Positions 43,616 through 51,864 of a DNA stretch of 64,000 nt are shown piece by piece. Below the pieces are notes generated by a model. It was given only the letters and a program-made list of their open reading frames with translations, was not told the DNA's origin and made no database searches. A program made the position numbers and the translations under genes. The DNA is from CAZJWC01 sp964550125. GTDB lineage: Bacteria; Bacillota; Clostridia; Christensenellales; Borkfalkiaceae. The stretch spans positions 1 through 64,000 of the forward strand of contig CAZJWC010000006.1 of NCBI GenBank assembly GCA_964550125.1, written 5' to 3'. The stretch's first letter is position 1. Each line of letters starts with the position of its first letter.

Positions 43616-44356
43616 ATGAAAGCCATAGAAGAATTAGAGTATAAATATCTTAAAAAATATTATTATTTCTTAAAATTTGCAGAAGATGAAATGATGCAGG
43701 GTTTTAAGACAAAAGAAAAGATAAAAGACGATTGGTTTACATATTATTCTTCGGGGATTTCTGATTTTGCTGTTGGTGCAGAGCGTATAGTTTATGCGCT
43801 ACTTAATGGTAAAGGTATTGGTCAACCTAATTCTGCTCCTGTTGGCTCGGATTTGTTTTTTGAAGTAGAAGATGCATATATTCATATTGACTTGAAGACA
43901 GTTCAAACTGATAATATTGGCGATTATACAACTAGTATCTTTGTTGGCGAAAATCAAAATAGTTATAAAGGCAATATGTTGGTTAATGGTGAAGAAAGAC
44001 CGTATGTTCCACATTTGCCCGCATTTTATAATAAAGGTAAAATAAATCAAAAAATATGCTTATCATATTTTGTCACGATTTTATACGATAAAGCCAACTT
44101 GGATATATTGTGCATCTCAATAATTTGTATGCCTAATGGTCTTTTAGAACCACATTATGGAACAAGAGTATTAAAGGCTGGTAAAAACCCAGGAAAAACA
44201 AGGTTTAATTTTTCAAAAGTTGAAAATTTTGAATTGTTAGGTGAAGACAAAAAGCGTATTCAAGTTGTATATTTTAAGGAAAATATGGACGAAAAATACA
44301 GGTCTAAACTTGCTTTTTATGAAAAATTATACAAACAACAAACAGTTATTAAATAA
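43616..44356 (+). CDS. Putative type II restriction endonuclease
   Basis: 246 residues, no close family recognised. A PD-(D/E)xK-like site is visible in the GSDLFFEVEDAY segment followed by HIDLKT (Asp79, Asp92, Lys94), next to a conserved-looking VGENQNSYKG. Position directly downstream of a C5 methyltransferase is the main argument. ATG 43616 was chosen for AAGGAG nine bases upstream. It has its own promoter after a terminator, which would let it be expressed later than the methylase. Confidence 0.78.
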   Translation: MKAIEELEYKYLKKYYYFLKFAEDEMMQGFKTKEKIKDDWFTYYSSGISDFAVGAERIVYALLNGKGIGQPNSAPVGSDLFFEVEDAYIHIDLKTVQTDNIGDYTTSIFVGENQNSYKGNMLVNGEERPYVPHLPAFYNKGKINQKICLSYFVTILYDKANLDILCISIICMPNGLLEPHYGTRVLKAGKNPGKTRFNFSKVENFELLGEDKKRIQVVYFKENMDEKYRSKLAFYEKLYKQQTVIK

Positions 44357-44432
44357 TATTGGGCGGGTATCATAACTAATATAAAACATAATATATGGGG
44401 TGGGGTTAAATGTCCTGCCCTTAATTTTACAA

Positions 44433-44467
44433 TAAAAAAGAGCGTAAAAATTGTTCGTTTTACGCTC
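44433..44467 (-). terminator. Minus-strand terminator-like hairpin
   Basis: GAGCGTAAAA (44440-44449) pairs with 44458-44467. On the minus strand it is followed by TTTTTTATTG, but there is no minus-strand gene upstream; it may shield the R-M genes from antisense reading. Confidence 0.5.
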
Positions 44468-44489
44468 AAATTGGCTCACCAAGTTAGTT

Positions 44490-44530
44490 AAACAAACTCA
44501 TTTCAGTTATGAAATGAGTTTGTTTTTATT
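44490..44530 (+). terminator. Terminator downstream of the R-M system
   Basis: A 15-pair stem (44490-44504 with 44511-44525; arm AAACAAACTCATTTC) and a T-rich tail. Confidence 0.8.
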
Positions 44531-44580
44531 ATACCACTACTTAAAAGGTTTTGCACATAGTGTATACGCTTTTCAAATGT

Positions 44581-44609
44581 TTGACTAATAAAAAATTTTG
44601 TGATAAAAT
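44581..44609 (+). promoter_or_regulatory. Promoter of yggS-sepF, giving a near-leaderless mRNA
   Basis: TTGACT (44581-44586), 17 bases, TAAAAT (44604-44609). The ATG stands 10 bases after the -10 box, so transcription should start within about three bases of it. Confidence 0.7.
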
Positions 44610-44619
44610 GTTTGCCACT

Positions 44620-45288
44620 ATGATAGAAGAAAATGTAAAAAATATACTTAGTCAAATTTCAAAGGGAAATAAATACGGCGAACAAATTACTCTCGTTGGT
44701 GCAACTAAAATGCAGACGACTGAAAGCATAAACCTCGCCATAAAAAGTGGTTTAAAAGTTGTAGGTGAAAACAAGGCTGATGAGTTTTGCGACAAGTATG
44801 ATTTGCTACTTCCTTGTGAAAAGCATTTTATCGGTTACTTGCAAACTAATAAAATTAAATATCTTTTAGGAAAAGTAGACTTATACCACTCAGTAGGAAG
44901 ACTAAATTTAGCACAGGAACTTGACAAACGCTCTCAATTAAAAGAACTAACTTCAAACATTTTACTAGAGATAAACATTGGCAGAGAAGAAAGCAAAAGT
45001 GGTTTTTTAATTGAAGATTTTGAGCAAAACTATGAGTTAATTATGAATATGTCAAACCTAAAAGTTAAAGGACTTATGACAATGCTTCCACCTAGCACAG
45101 ATAAAAATTATCTATTTGATTTAGCATCAAATATGCGACAAATATTTGACAAATATAAAAAGACAAACAAAGATATGTGTTATCTTTCAATGGGTATGAG
45201 TGGTGACTATGAAGTTTGTATAGAGGCTGGTAGCAATATGATTAGAGTTGGCAGTGGAATTTTTGGTAAAAGAGAATATCAAATATAA
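44620..45288 (+). CDS. yggS: YggS-family PLP-binding homeostasis protein
   Basis: 222 residues, alanine-racemase-like barrel: LVGATKMQ with the PLP lysine, VVGENKADEF, HFIGYLQTNKIKYLLG, and LSMGMSGDYEVCIEAGSNMIRVGSGIFG. It controls vitamin B6 and amino-acid balance rather than catalysing a known reaction. I take the ATG at 44620; no ribosome site is visible, in line with the promoter position. It is followed by sepF, a pairing conserved in Gram-positives. Confidence 0.93.
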   Translation: MIEENVKNILSQISKGNKYGEQITLVGATKMQTTESINLAIKSGLKVVGENKADEFCDKYDLLLPCEKHFIGYLQTNKIKYLLGKVDLYHSVGRLNLAQELDKRSQLKELTSNILLEINIGREESKSGFLIEDFEQNYELIMNMSNLKVKGLMTMLPPSTDKNYLFDLASNMRQIFDKYKKTNKDMCYLSMGMSGDYEVCIEAGSNMIRVGSGIFGKREYQI

Positions 45289-45325
45289 AGGGAGGCAAAT
45301 TGCCTATAATTAAGGAGTATTATTT

Positions 45326-45646
45326 ATGAAAATTATGGAGGAAGATAACAAAAAAACACAATTTGGCAATTTTTTTAGTACGGACAATAACAATAAAACG
45401 ATAAATGAAATGCCTGTTCAGTTTAGAAAACCAAAGTCATTTTTAGATGTAGAAGAAATTATGGACAACCTAAAAGCAAACAGAACGGTAATAACCTACC
45501 TTGACCAAGTTGCAGAGGAAACTAAAGTTCGTGTGCTTGATATTTTGAGTGGTGCTATATATGCACTAAACGGCTCAATGATGCAAATTGAAAAGGATTG
45601 TTTTTTATTTACACCAGCAGGAGTAAACAATCCATATTTAAAATAA
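45326..45646 (+). CDS. sepF: Cell division protein SepF
   Basis: 106 residues: FRKPKSFLDVEEIMDNLKANRTVI and DILSGAIYALNGSMMQIEKDCFLFTP mark the SepF core, which polymerises into rings and ties FtsZ filaments to the membrane. The usual amphipathic N-terminal membrane helix is short or missing here (the first 30 residues are polar). AAGGAG nine bases upstream. Co-transcribed with yggS. Confidence 0.92.
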   Translation: MKIMEEDNKKTQFGNFFSTDNNNKTINEMPVQFRKPKSFLDVEEIMDNLKANRTVITYLDQVAEETKVRVLDILSGAIYALNGSMMQIEKDCFLFTPAGVNNPYLK

Positions 45647-45650
45647 AATT

Positions 45651-45680
45651 AACGACCACAAAAGTGGTCGTTTTTTTATG
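45651..45680. terminator. Bidirectional terminator
   Basis: AACGACCAC (45651-45659) pairs with GTGGTCGTT (45664-45672), loop AAAA, then TTTTT. Confidence 0.85.
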
Positions 45681-46539
45681 GTCTATACATAAGTAATTTA
45701 TTTTTAACAATTTCTACTTCAAAGGGTATATTGTCATAAATTTCGCCATCAACCTGAACGGAGAATAAAGCATCACTTTCAATTTTTACCTTTTGACATC
45801 TTTGATGTTCGGTAAAAGAAGTTTCTAAAATCTTTCCACGCATAACGCTAATAAAGTCGATAGGTAGTAAAATCTTTTTGCGATACTTACACACAACAAA
45901 ATCTAAAAGCCCGTCATCTACTACCCCTTCAGGACACATTTTTATTCCACCACCGATAGTTTTTCCATTTGCAACACAAGCAATAAAACAATCATTTTTG
46001 CCCTTTTTACCATTGCACTCATATGAAAAATTATACTTTTTAAAGTGAAATAATGAATATATAAAACTTGTCATATATGAAAACCTTGTAGGTTTTTTCT
46101 TGCTTTCATATTTACGGAGTACATCTACATCTATCCCTGCGCCTATTAGGTTTATACCTCTAACGGTTGGCATTTGCATAAAGTCGGTATATTTGGGAGT
46201 ACAACCCAAAATAATATCGAGGGATTTTTTTGTATCGTGTGGAATTTGCACACAAGAAGCAAAATCATTTCCCGTTCCACAAGGAATAAGTCCCAAACGG
46301 CAACTCTCAAAGTTAGTAAATCCGTTAAGCACCTCATTTAATGTACCGTCCCCACCTAGAGCAATAATTTCCTTATGTCCGTTTTCAGTCAAATCACGTG
46401 TAATTTCAATCGCTTCTTTAGGTTGAGTGGTTTTATGTACTTGATAGTCGATACACATGCCGTCCAGCATTTGACATACTTCTGCCAACTTAATATTTAT
46501 AGCATCATTTTTATAAGGATTAAGAATTATATGTTTCAT
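45676..46539 (-). CDS. Diacylglycerol/lipid kinase (DagK/YegS family)
   Basis: 287 residues: the kinase motif ALGGDGTLNEVLNG, LIPCGTGNDFA, and the C-terminal GGGIKMCPEGVVDDGLLD motif. Members phosphorylate diacylglycerol back to phosphatidate for phospholipid recycling; in Gram-positives they return lipid from lipoteichoic acid synthesis. Monocistronic. AAGGG precedes the ATG. Confidence 0.9.
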   Translation of the reverse strand: MKHIILNPYKNDAINIKLAEVCQMLDGMCIDYQVHKTTQPKEAIEITRDLTENGHKEIIALGGDGTLNEVLNGFTNFESCRLGLIPCGTGNDFASCVQIPHDTKKSLDIILGCTPKYTDFMQMPTVRGINLIGAGIDVDVLRKYESKKKPTRFSYMTSFIYSLFHFKKYNFSYECNGKKGKNDCFIACVANGKTIGGGIKMCPEGVVDDGLLDFVVCKYRKKILLPIDFISVMRGKILETSFTEHQRCQKVKIESDALFSVQVDGEIYDNIPFEVEIVKNKLLMYRP

Positions 46540-46604
46540 AGCGTACCCTTATTTATTATACCCCTTTTACTATAAGTTTGCAATAGATAAAAATTTTTTA
46601 ATCG

Positions 46605-46633
46605 TTGATTTTTAAACATAATTTTGTTATAAT
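46605..46633 (+). promoter_or_regulatory. Promoter of cca, giving a near-leaderless mRNA
   Basis: TTGATT (46605-46610), 17 bases, perfect TATAAT (46628-46633). The ATG begins 10 bases after the -10 box. Confidence 0.7.
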
Positions 46634-46642
46634 GATTTTGTT

Positions 46643-48019
46643 ATGAATAAAGTTGTTTTTGAAAAACTATACACCCTTGCTGAAAAATCAGCATATCCGT
46701 TATATATTGTTGGTGGCAGCGTGAGAGATTTTCTTGCAAAGAAGGAAAAAGAGAGTATTGATATTGATGTATCCTCTCCAGCCCCCCTTGAGTATATATT
46801 AAAAATTGCAGAGGAGTTAGGATTTACTACAAATGCAATTTACAAGCGTACGGGGACAGCAAAACTTTGTTGCGAACAGGGGGAAATTGAATACTCAACC
46901 TTTAGAACGGACAAGTATATTGACGGAATACACACTCCTGTTAAAATTGAGTTTACAACAGACATTTTGACAGATGCAAAAAGGCGTGATTTTAAGTGCA
47001 ACGCAATATATTATGATATAAAAGGGGAGAAATTTGTTGACCCCCTTGGAGCACTACACGATATAAAACACAAACTAATTTCAACAACTAGAGATAGTGA
47101 TTGTGTATTTGCTGAAGACGGTTTAAGGCTTATGCGATTAGCAAGAATTGCAGGACAAATTGGATTTACTCCCACTGCAAATTGTATGCAAGGCGCAAAG
47201 AAAAATGCCAACCTAATAAAAGATATTTCAGCCGAAAGAGTTTTTGATGAATTAAACAAAATTTTGCATGCTGATAGCGTATATTTAAACGGAAAGGGCA
47301 ACGAGCATTACGAAGCTTTAAAGATACTAGATAACACTAGAGTGCTAGATAAAATTATACCCGAACTTACAAAGGGAAGGGGTATGGAACAGCGAAAAGA
47401 TTTTCATGACCATGATGTTTTAGAACATAGTTTAAGGGTGGTAAAATATTCAAACCCTTCCGTTCGTTTTTCAGCACTATTGCACGATGTAGCAAAGCCA
47501 TACTGCAAACAAACCACAGGTAAATTTTCACAACACGAAATAGTTGGTGAAGAGATTGCAAATAAAATTTTAAACAGATTGAAAGCACCCAAACATTTAA
47601 CCCAAAGAGTATGCAAACTTATATCCTTGCATATGTATGATTTAGATTTAAAGACGAGTGAAAACAAGGTTAGAAAATTTATCGTAGATAACTTTGAATA
47701 TTACGATGAGTTGATTTATTTAAAACAAGCAGATTTTTCAGGTTGTAAGGACGATTTATCTATTTGCCCTACAATAGAAAAATGGACAAATATTATTCAA
47801 AAAATGAAAAGCGAGAAAGTTCCTTTTACCATTAAAGAATTAAAGGTAAATGGAAACGACATTGCAAACCTAGGTTGCAAAAAAGAGAACATTGGACTAA
47901 TGTTAAAAAAACTATTACACCTTTGTGTAGTTGACAGCACTCTAAACAGCAAAGAGGTTTTACTTGGAATTGCAAATAATTTTTTAAAACAATTAAATAT
48001 GGAGAGAAAATATGAATAA
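46643..48019 (+). CDS. cca: CCA tRNA nucleotidyltransferase
   Basis: 458 residues, class II: YIVGGSVRDFLAKK and the DIDVSS metal site (Asp-x-Asp), RRDFKCNAIYYD, EDGLRLMRLARIAGQIGF, then an HD domain (HDHDVLEHSLRVVKYS and LLHDVAKPYCKQ, about 255-300). The HD domain adds phosphohydrolase activity in many members. All complete tRNAs here already encode CCA, so the enzyme would repair ends. No ribosome binding site precedes the ATG. Confidence 0.94.
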   Translation: MNKVVFEKLYTLAEKSAYPLYIVGGSVRDFLAKKEKESIDIDVSSPAPLEYILKIAEELGFTTNAIYKRTGTAKLCCEQGEIEYSTFRTDKYIDGIHTPVKIEFTTDILTDAKRRDFKCNAIYYDIKGEKFVDPLGALHDIKHKLISTTRDSDCVFAEDGLRLMRLARIAGQIGFTPTANCMQGAKKNANLIKDISAERVFDELNKILHADSVYLNGKGNEHYEALKILDNTRVLDKIIPELTKGRGMEQRKDFHDHDVLEHSLRVVKYSNPSVRFSALLHDVAKPYCKQTTGKFSQHEIVGEEIANKILNRLKAPKHLTQRVCKLISLHMYDLDLKTSENKVRKFIVDNFEYYDELIYLKQADFSGCKDDLSICPTIEKWTNIIQKMKSEKVPFTIKELKVNGNDIANLGCKKENIGLMLKKLLHLCVVDSTLNSKEVLLGIANNFLKQLNMERKYE

Positions 48020-49619
48020 CAGTCAAAACAACACAGTTGAAGTGAAGTACATCAAAAAAAGAAGAAACATTTTTCTTTCAATACTAATTTACTTTTTAGT
48101 ATTTTTATTCGGCTTTGTTTCAGCCTTTGGAGTAACAGCCTTAGTCGTATACCAGGTTGTAGCAAAAAAGTCTATAAATGAGGTAGACGATTTTCAAGCA
48201 GGTTTTACAGGTTCATCAATAAAGGAACTTGAAATTTTAAGCGATGAAGCCTGTGAGGGAACACTTTTAGACTTGTTTACGCTAATATCAAACAAGTTTG
48301 AGGGAGAGTCAACATTGAGCGATTTTACCGACATATCCCCCATACTCTCAACAAAAGTTGACGAGTTGGTTAAAAAAATAAACGACCTTGATGTTATAAC
48401 TATTGATGTTGACAAACTGAAAAGCACTCAATTAAGTAAATTAGGTGAATTTTTACAAGACACCGTAGAGCAAACAGAAGTTGCAAAAATTTTGTTTGAC
48501 AGTGATACAAACTATTCAACCCAAAACGAACTTTTAATGCGTCTTTGCTTTGGAGATGATTATGTTGTGAATGAAGATAACACGGTAACGGGCACTAGAA
48601 CAACAATCTCAAACATTTCAACTAGATTTGAGGAACTTATAAACAATATTGAGATTGCTGACTTTACTGATGTAGACCCTAATTCAGCCATTATGATGTA
48701 TCTAGCATACGGAAAGTTTGATAAAGTAAAATATACATATACTGCTGAAAACCAAATAGGTGTTTCTGCAGATGAAACTATTTTATATGACTCTAAAAAA
48801 CTGACAGCAACTAAAGTTGGAGATGATTATTACTTAAAAAAGAATACGGGCACAGATGCGTATACTGATGCTGATGGATTTTATTTAGGAAATGACGGAA
48901 AAAAACTTACCATAGAAGACGTTACCCTTTACAATGGAGAAACAGAAGTTAGAGCAAGCAAGGTTGATGAAATAAGCAGTAAACTAAACACTATTTATGA
49001 TGACTTAACTCTTGACGATTTATTAACAATAGACTCTACGAGTCCAAAAGTTTTACAATCTTTAAAAACAAGCACTTTAAACGGCTTTAGTAACGATTTA
49101 AATGTGTTGCCCTTAAAAGATATTATTGAAATTAGTGATGATGACAAAATTTTATGTAACTTAAAGTCATCTACTTTAAATACTCTAAATGACGATATAA
49201 ACAATTTGACTGTACAAGATTTGTATTATACGGACATCTATTCTACTTATGTTTTGGCTACAAGTTATGAAAGTGGAGTAAATTATTATACGACTACCGA
49301 CAATGTAAACTATACAAAATGCCAAGCCTTAACTGAATTTGAAAGTGGCGTGGATTACTATACGGGTGGAAATATATATGGCATTTGGAAGTATCTACTA
49401 ATCAAAGACGGAACTGAGCAATTTATTAAAATACAAGAATTTGACTCTGCAATGGATAATGTAAAGGAAAATATTTCAAAGGCATCTCTTGCAGATTTGA
49501 AAACTGACGGATTTTTATCGGGCAACCTTGATAAAAATTTGACCTATAATGGTGTAACAAAAAATTTAGGTGAGTTTACGATTGATGAACTAATAGGCTA
49601 CATAAATCAATTACCTTAA
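48012..49619 (+). CDS. Membrane-anchored repeat protein, unknown function
   Basis: 535 residues. A basic N terminus (VKYIKKRRN) and one membrane segment (about 18-42) precede a long extracytoplasmic part made of repeats: units like LKTSTLNGFSNDLNVLPLKD and LKSSTLNTLNDDINNLTVQD recur (about 345-395), and a second kind (SYESGVNYYT, FESGVDYYT; about 417-455). Overlaps cca by 8 bases, with GGAG before the ATG. No family recognised; a cell-surface adhesin or structural role is a guess. Confidence 0.72.
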   Translation: MNNSQNNTVEVKYIKKRRNIFLSILIYFLVFLFGFVSAFGVTALVVYQVVAKKSINEVDDFQAGFTGSSIKELEILSDEACEGTLLDLFTLISNKFEGESTLSDFTDISPILSTKVDELVKKINDLDVITIDVDKLKSTQLSKLGEFLQDTVEQTEVAKILFDSDTNYSTQNELLMRLCFGDDYVVNEDNTVTGTRTTISNISTRFEELINNIEIADFTDVDPNSAIMMYLAYGKFDKVKYTYTAENQIGVSADETILYDSKKLTATKVGDDYYLKKNTGTDAYTDADGFYLGNDGKKLTIEDVTLYNGETEVRASKVDEISSKLNTIYDDLTLDDLLTIDSTSPKVLQSLKTSTLNGFSNDLNVLPLKDIIEISDDDKILCNLKSSTLNTLNDDINNLTVQDLYYTDIYSTYVLATSYESGVNYYTTTDNVNYTKCQALTEFESGVDYYTGGNIYGIWKYLLIKDGTEQFIKIQEFDSAMDNVKENISKASLADLKTDGFLSGNLDKNLTYNGVTKNLGEFTIDELIGYINQLP

Positions 49620-49627
49620 CAAGATAG

Positions 49628-49660
49628 AAAGAGCATATCAAAAGGATATGCTCTTTTTTA
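49628..49660. terminator. Bidirectional terminator
   Basis: AAAGAGCATATC (49628-49639) pairs with GATATGCTCTTT (49645-49656) and is followed by TTTATC. Confidence 0.85.
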
Positions 49661-50107
49661 TCAAAAAATATTTATGACTTTTTTGTTCTGTCGCAAGGCA
49701 TATTTTAGGGCAGTTTTTGCCCCACTGTTAACCTTATTTGTATCAATCCAACAGATTACACTCTCGCAGTCGTCCACCATAAATTTATTACTTAAAGTTA
49801 TTCGTTTTTTAAAATGCTCGACCTCAACATCATAAACCACGGTTTGTATATCATCATATAAGCCCCTTTTGCTATGCAAATGATTGAGATTAGTGATAAT
49901 AAGGAAAATTTGAATATCTGTATATTTTTGTTTTAAACTTCTGCATACGGACAAAGCAATTTCATCAAACTCCCCGTGATTGCCCATTAAAAAATATTTG
50001 TACCCTTCCTTCAATTTACTTTCCACAACTTCTTTTAATTTTTCCTTTATCTCCTTTTTACAAAACACCAGTCTATGCCCTAAAAAACAGCACGATTTTT
50101 TCTTCAT
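49661..50107 (-). CDS. SLOG-family protein (DUF1273/YpsA-like)
   Basis: 148 residues: CCFLGHR start, a Rossmann-like alternation of strands and helices, MGNHGEFDEIAL and the closing SGAKTALKYALRQNKKVINIF, which match the SLOG (LOG/DprA-like) nucleotide-ligand fold of YpsA. Members bind nucleotide-derived ligands; several are linked to stress or defence. No partner gene is adjacent. Confidence 0.75.
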   Translation of the reverse strand: MKKKSCCFLGHRLVFCKKEIKEKLKEVVESKLKEGYKYFLMGNHGEFDEIALSVCRSLKQKYTDIQIFLIITNLNHLHSKRGLYDDIQTVVYDVEVEHFKKRITLSNKFMVDDCESVICWIDTNKVNSGAKTALKYALRQNKKVINIF

Positions 50108-50308
50108 TATTTTCTCCTATGAGTTAGTGATTGTTTTATTTTGATAATTTTATAGCAATAATTAAATCAAAATGAACTAATCATAAATTTATTATACCAC
50201 AAATGTTTGAATTATTAACTCAATTTTTATCGTTTTAAATTTTTTCTATGCAACCACTCAAACAGCCTTTATGCTTATACATATTAAAATAGATATAGGA
50301 GGGTTGAA

Positions 50309-50623
50309 ATGAAAGAGATTGACTATGATGAAGTGATAAACCGATTTGGATATTTTAGAAATAAGGCAAATTTATCAGCAAGAGAGTTGAGTGGAAGATT
50401 AGGCTTTAATCCTCAATTTGTATCTACTATTGAAAGCAAAAAGATTGAATTGAAAGTTAGTACGCTTTTAAAATTTTGTGAGGTGGTTGACATTACATTA
50501 CAAGATTTTTTCTATTTAGGAAAGGATTACAACAAGGAAGATAAAAACCTTATTGAACTTTTTTCAAGTTTATCTACTGAAAATAAAAATACGATTATTG
50601 ACTTGATGAAAAAATTAAAATAA
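50309..50623 (+). CDS. XRE-family HTH regulator
   Basis: 104 residues with a helix-turn-helix at about 11-65 (SARELSGRLGFNPQFVSTIESKK). AGGAGGG stands right upstream. Monocistronic with its own terminator. Targets unknown; the DNA between 50108 and 50308 is AT-rich without clear dyads. Confidence 0.82.
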   Translation: MKEIDYDEVINRFGYFRNKANLSARELSGRLGFNPQFVSTIESKKIELKVSTLLKFCEVVDITLQDFFYLGKDYNKEDKNLIELFSSLSTENKNTIIDLMKKLK

Positions 50624-50628
50624 TACTT

Positions 50629-50656
50629 AACCGAGGAATTATCCTCGGTTTTTTGT
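50629..50656 (+). terminator. Terminator
   Basis: AACCGAGGA (50629-50637) pairs with 50642-50650, then TTTTTTG. Confidence 0.85.
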
Positions 50657-50699
50657 TGCACCTAAACTTTTGATTTTTATAAATTATTAAGCAAAATAA

Positions 50700-50728
50700 T
50701 TGACTTAAATTTTTTAATATTGTACAAT
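50700..50728 (+). promoter_or_regulatory. Promoter of rpsF-ssb-rpsR
   Basis: TTGACT (50700-50705), 17 bases, TACAAT (50723-50728). Confidence 0.75.
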
Positions 50729-50733
50729 AGCAA

Positions 50734-50793
50734 TACGGCGAAAAAGCGAGAACCTTGCGTATCTAGTGATACGCCGAATAAGACCGGGAGGTG
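50734..50793 (+). promoter_or_regulatory. Possible S6:S18 autoregulatory leader
   Basis: The leader can form GCGTATC-TAGT-GATACGC (50757-50774) or pair CGGCG (50736-50740) with CGCCG (50772-50776); the two exclude each other. ACCGGGAGGTG follows, with the CCG that the known S6:S18 leader motif uses. Position and elements fit that Bacillota leader; I have not matched it to a model. Confidence 0.45.
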
Positions 50794-50801
50794 CATTATT
50801 T

Positions 50802-51089
50802 ATGACTAAATATGAAATGCTTTACCTAATTGATTCAGCAGCATCTGATGAAAAGAGAGAGTCAGTTATTGCTAAAATCGAAGGAACCGTTACTGCTTTT
50901 GGAGGCACTGTTTTATCAACAGATAAATGGGGCGTTAAAAAATTAGCTTATCCCATTAAGTATAAGACAGAAGCTTACTTTGTTTTAATGACATTTGAAG
51001 CAGAAAGTACGGCATTGGTAGAACTTGACAGAATTTGTGGCATAACTGACGAAATCGTTAGAAGAATGGTTACAAAATTGAGCAAGTAA
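50802..51089 (+). CDS. rpsF: 30S ribosomal protein S6
   Basis: 95 residues, normal size; YEMLYLIDSAASDEKRESVI and WGVKKLAYPIKYKTEAYFVLM are S6 signatures. GGGAGGTG precedes the ATG by eight bases; the frame is open 12 codons further. S6 pairs with S18 on the 30S platform. First gene of rpsF-ssb-rpsR. Confidence 0.96.
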   Translation: MTKYEMLYLIDSAASDEKRESVIAKIEGTVTAFGGTVLSTDKWGVKKLAYPIKYKTEAYFVLMTFEAESTALVELDRICGITDEIVRRMVTKLSK

Positions 51090-51110
51090 TATATAAGGAA
51101 AAGGGTATTT

Positions 51111-51512
51111 ATGAATAAGGTATTTTTGATTGGAAATTTAACAAGGGATCCCGAATTAAGCGAAACAAGTAGTGGTATTAGTATGTGTCGTTTTTCAATA
51201 GCCGTAAATAGAGGCTTCGCTTCTGGCGACAATGAAAGAGAAACTGACTTTTTTAACATAACTGCTTGGCGTGGTGCTGCTGAAAATGTAGCAAAGTTTT
51301 GCAAAAAAGGAAATAAAGTTGCTGTAACTGGCTCAATCCAACTACACAACTATGAAGATAAAGACGGAATTAAAAGAACAGCAGTTGATATTGTTGCATC
51401 TGAGGTTGAATTTTTATCTTCAAAATCTTCAAGCGAAGGGTATACACCTACTTCAAAATCAAAACCTACCTTACAAGCCGTTGAAGATGACGATGAAGAT
51501 GCACCCTTTTAA
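51111..51512 (+). CDS. ssb: Single-stranded DNA-binding protein
   Basis: 133 residues: OB fold (MNKVFLIGNLTRDPELSETSSG, FFNITAWRGAAENVAKFC) and the short acidic tail DDDEDAPF that docks repair and replication proteins. The linker is short for an SSB. In its standard place between rpsF and rpsR. Confidence 0.96.
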   Translation: MNKVFLIGNLTRDPELSETSSGISMCRFSIAVNRGFASGDNERETDFFNITAWRGAAENVAKFCKKGNKVAVTGSIQLHNYEDKDGIKRTAVDIVASEVEFLSSKSSSEGYTPTSKSKPTLQAVEDDDEDAPF

Positions 51513-51578
51513 TTATGAAGTACCGTCTATGCTGACGGTGTAATAGTTGGCAAATGGCCACAAATATGGAGGTTTATT

Positions 51579-51824
51579 ATGGAAGAAAAAACCGTTAAAA
51601 AGAGTTTTAAAAAAGTTCCTCGCAGAAAAGTTTGTGTTTTCTGTCTTGAAAAAGTAGAAGAAATCGATTATAAAGATACAAATCGTTTAAAGAAATTCAT
51701 TACTGAGGGTGGAAAGATTTTACCCCGTAGAATGACTGGTGTTTGTGCAAAACATCAAAGAGAATTAACTTCTGCTATCAAAAGAGCAAGAATTGCTTCT
51801 CTTCTTCCCTTTAAAGGTGAATAA
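51579..51824 (+). CDS. rpsR: 30S ribosomal protein S18 (zinc-binding form)
   Basis: 81 residues with VCVFC and GVCAKHQREL, the Cys/His set of the zinc-containing S18 form, and IDYKDTNRLKKFIT. GGAGG eight bases upstream. Last gene of the operon. Confidence 0.96.
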   Translation: MEEKTVKKSFKKVPRRKVCVFCLEKVEEIDYKDTNRLKKFITEGGKILPRRMTGVCAKHQRELTSAIKRARIASLLPFKGE

Positions 51825-51832
51825 GAAAAAAC

Positions 51833-51864
51833 AAGCCGTTGCATACGCAACGGCTTTTATTTTT
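51833..51864. terminator. Bidirectional terminator
   Basis: AAGCCGTTGC (51833-51842) pairs with GCAACGGCTT (51847-51856), then TTATTTTTT. Confidence 0.85.

Noticed and set aside
49661..50623. SLOG protein and XRE regulator as a possible defence island
   Set aside because: The two are divergent, each monocistronic, and no effector or nuclease gene is adjacent.
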